Below, piece by piece: positions 61,190 to 64,000 of a stretch of 64,000 nt of DNA (position 1 is the stretch's first letter; each line of letters starts with the position of its first letter). The stretch covers positions 124,001 through 188,000 of the forward strand of contig JBAJFE010000033.1 in the NCBI GenBank assembly GCA_037903355.1, given 5' to 3'. Origin of the DNA: Trichuris trichiura. Its lineage: Eukaryota > Nematoda > Enoplea > Trichinellida > Trichuridae. The notes beneath the pieces are model-generated. The model made no database searches. It was not told the DNA's origin and saw only the letters and a program-made list of their open reading frames with translations. A program made the position numbers and the translations under genes.

Positions 61190-61565
61190 TGGAATTCTTG
61201 GAAAATTTTTGGCAGATGAACTGATGGTTGACCGCGACAAGCAGCTGAAGCGATAGCACTTCGAGATGGTCTCTTGTGCAAATCCTTTGTATCTTGAAAT
61301 TCTTAGAAATCGCGAACCACAACGGTCAGTGACACGAATAGGTAAATAAACGATTGAGCGCGACAGGCAGCTGGTGCGCTAGCGCTTCGAGATGGTCTTT
61401 TGCGTAAACATTTTGTATCTTGAAATTCTTAGAGATTGCGAAGTAAACAGATTGGTTACATGAATAGAGAATCAAGCGCGCAGATAGCTGGTGTGATAGC
61501 GCTTCCAGATGGCCTTTTGTTCAAATCCATTGCTTCTTGTAATTCTTGGAAATAGTGAAACAGAG
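61190..61565. repeat. Three diverged tandem units of about 117-126 bp
   Basis: TTCGAGATGGTC at 61260, TTCGAGATGGTC at 61386 and TTCCAGATGGCC at 61503 mark successive units that also share AATTCTTAGA/GGAAAT and GCAGCTG(A/G)(A/T)G(C/T)G blocks. Function unknown. Confidence 0.7.
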
Positions 61566-64000
61566 TGACCGACCGGTTTCCTTGAAGACTACTGTATAGG
61601 CGTATCTATCCAGTCGATCGTGAGAAGATAAACGGGCAACCTCACTTCCTATAAATTTCCCTGGCGCTCCGGTAACATCGCTCCTTTTAGCTTCACCGTC
61701 CTCAATTGTCCCTTTCGCACTTATCGCCTCCCTGGACTTTAAAATCGCGGGTCAGATGTGGGATCAGTTTCCGTGAAACGATGCGAGCATTGTTTTAATA
61801 CGTCACTTCGAGGTCCTGCGACATTGTTAATGTCCACTCATAGATTACAGCTCCGGTAATTGCTTCTGATATGAATAATAAGCGACTTTATCACAACAGA
61901 ATTACCGTTTCGCTTATGCTTGACTGAGGAACACGCATGATACCAAGACGCGGCTCAGCTTGCTTTCGTCAAGTGAAAGAAATGGGAGGCTGTGTTACGC
62001 TTACGCCTTCGAGTCGGCAAAATAGCGTATGAACGAAAACAGAATCGCGTTACATGAGAAAGCATTACGATTTCAAAATTGCATCTGAGCGAAAGTGCAC
62101 TATACGAAGACGTTTTATACGAGCACAGCCTGCATTACTGCCTGTATAAACGAAACCAACAACCTGTAAGTTCTCCTCTAGCTGTTAAGTGGTCGACGGT
62201 AAAGACTCTTGCGCTGATTCAGTCTGTTTTCCAGATACCAACTATCCCTTTCTACAGTGGCGAAGGGATTTGATTCAGTTTCGACAAAACTGCAGACTAA
62301 ACTAAAGTGTCTTCAGCCAGGTTCATAGGGCCAAGAAAACGCCAGTGGTTGGACAGGGTCAAACTGCTGCCGCTGCAAGAAAATCCAGAGTAACCTGCAC
62401 CGCACGAAAACTTCCACAGTGGAACCAATTGCCCAACTGTGGTAAACCAAAGTAGCGGCACAGCAGGAAGGTGGTATAAATAGGTCAATTCGGATGAATG
62501 CACTTTCCTAACAGCTGCAATCACGGCTAGGTTACATTTAAACTGATCTCACGTCCGCCGATCGATAAGAATCGTTAAGACCATTCTGGTGGCTCAGTGT
62601 TCGATTGAACGTTCTTCTAGGAAAGTGTAAACGTTGCCTAGATGCCACTCGCGATTCATCGCGCTTTGCTCACCATGTATGGCTGTTTGTTCTTGACTAA
62701 CGCTGTGTGGGTGAAACGACTTTGTTCACTATGCGCCTAAGGCAAACCTATCAAACGCCGTCATCGATCTGCCGAAAACTAATGATGAAGCAGATGAAGT
62801 TGCTTCAAGTGACTTGTCAGACTCAGTACGAAGATCACCGGACGACAACTATTAATAATTTAATCTTACCTGAGTTCTAGAGCTGATTGTACACTGCAGA
62901 GCAGTGCTTCTGTTGGAGCGGTGACTTTCCTGCAATGTTTGCAGAACCGCTCTTGCATGTCTATGCCAGTTGGATTTTCATTTCTTCCATGATCTTTTTC
63001 AAATGGGAAACGTATGTTCAGATTTTTCGAGAACGATGAAGCAACTGTCACTCAAGAAGGCAGTACGAAGCATGGCAGAGCGCCCTGCTGCCCCGAAGCA
63101 CCAGCTTACTCCTGGACAGAATGTGGGTTTGTCATGTAGCGAAGGGGCATCCATTCATCCATCCCGCGACAGAGCAGAAGATCTATTTGCCGTTGGTTGT
63201 GACAGTGGTATGTTATTTTGTGGCTATTGCAAAATCGGTGTTTCTCCTGGAAAAGCTGCTCAACAGCTGTCAACTCAATAGGCAAGCTGTCGCCTGATCT
63301 GCAGAAGTGGCTGAAACAAATGGCAATACTTTCGTAGCAGAAGCGCCATATGGTCTGTTAAAGAGGCTTTCTCGTTGAGAAGACATTGCGCGCGGATATA
63401 CGTCTGCTCGGTAAAGCTAGTATTAGCGGAGATCAACAGGCAAAGCGGTCAAGTACACCTTTATCTTAGCCAAACGGCGCTCTTGTGCGGTTGTCGCTAG
63501 TGGCTGCAGCCGACCACGTTTGGCCTGTCTTTCGGGGGCGCAGACAGAAAATTGATGTCTGTACGACTATCAGTTGCCCAGATGCATGACAGTGTTCGAT
63601 GTGCAGTTGTGCTCTCAGTTTGCTTAAAACCGTGACCGGTTTTATTTCCTTCAAGGCCAGTTTGAACAACGCTATTCGCATGAAAAGCGAAGTTGGTGAA
63701 TTCTCGTCATTATGAGCACCGCTGTAGCAAATGAGGTTCATCTGCTGCCGGAGGCAGTCTGGCAGGGGCATTAACAGCTAGAATCAGCTGTCTCGGAAAA
63801 AGCTGACGGGCTAAGTAAGCAACCGTAGGAGTTTCGTTGAACTTGAAACCTTGTTTGGGCAGATATTTGCCCTACTATCCCAGACAGCTTTTGTTACTTG
63901 TAGCAATCACACGTTGCTACAGTTCGGTTCAGGAGGTGCAGGAATAAAGGTCAAATGATGGACGGCATGTCCGTACTGCCGCATTCCGCGCCAATGCTAT
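61566..64000. other. Unassigned 2.4 kb at the window's right edge
   Basis: No gene recognised. A plus frame at 62970-63281 contains LFAVGCDSGMLFCGYCKIGV, which vaguely recalls the LFC-x2-C zinc finger at the N-terminus of some hAT proteins, without a matching His pair. Frames at 62079-62273 and 63466-63771 have no motif. Confidence 0.2.

Noticed and set aside
62970..63281. hAT zinc-finger protein N-terminus
   Set aside because: A single LFCGYC match without the His pair or any downstream transposase.

Overview
The window is eukaryotic and almost entirely transposable-element DNA. I find no bacterial operon, rRNA, tRNA, CRISPR array or convincing host gene. BEL/Pao and Ty3/Gypsy LTR retrotransposons, GIY-YIG Penelope-like elements (PLEs), and hAT, Merlin and Tigger/pogo DNA transposons together indicate an invertebrate animal. 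A nematode of the Trichuris/Trichinella type would fit, but that is inference; tick or flatworm cannot be excluded from sequence alone.

Layout. 0-15 kb: Merlin ends, a Merlin transposase pseudogene abutting a hAT transposase remnant, a Merlin MITE (4130-5077), a hAT MITE with a perfect 8-bp target duplication (5519-6404), two Tigger-derived elements in opposite orientation (7892-9089, 10527-11695) around a PLE endonuclease fragment, and a decayed PLE reverse transcriptase (about 11.8-13.1 kb). 15.9-36.5 kb: minus-strand remnants of a BEL/Pao element (here BEL-A) lie in colinear order LTR-gag-RT-RNaseH-integrase-LTR but are split by a Merlin (17477-19202), a small hAT (19646-20131), a larger hAT (23050-26245) and a Tigger (26915-35101). 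The Tigger itself holds a 6.2-kb composite of PLE copies arranged as a large inverted repeat (26991-33216). 36.5-39.6 kb: PLE, hAT and Merlin fragments and a foldback element. About 39.5-59.4 kb: an old Ty3/Gypsy element (Gypsy-B) whose integrase is cut in two by a hAT (hAT-2, 49723-58566). hAT-2 contains a MITE, a repeat with inverted ends and an apparently young Gypsy element (Gypsy-A, 52074-57171, identical LTRs). An almost complete BEL/Pao element (BEL-B, 40909-47430) also sits in this interval. 59.4-64 kb: a truncated Tigger, a small element bounded by 27-bp perfect inverted repeats, tandem repeats and unassigned sequence.

The genes do not form a pathway; they are layers of mobile-element insertions. 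In several cases, removing an insertion together with one target-site copy restores the host element's reading frame, which gives a relative chronology. The most interesting unlisted signal is a recurrent structured motif, CTGA(C/A)GA, then a stem-loop, then GAAA, seen about eleven times at PLE ends and in palindromic repeats. It resembles the hammerhead-ribozyme motifs known from Penelope-like elements, although I cannot close a convincing stem III in every copy.
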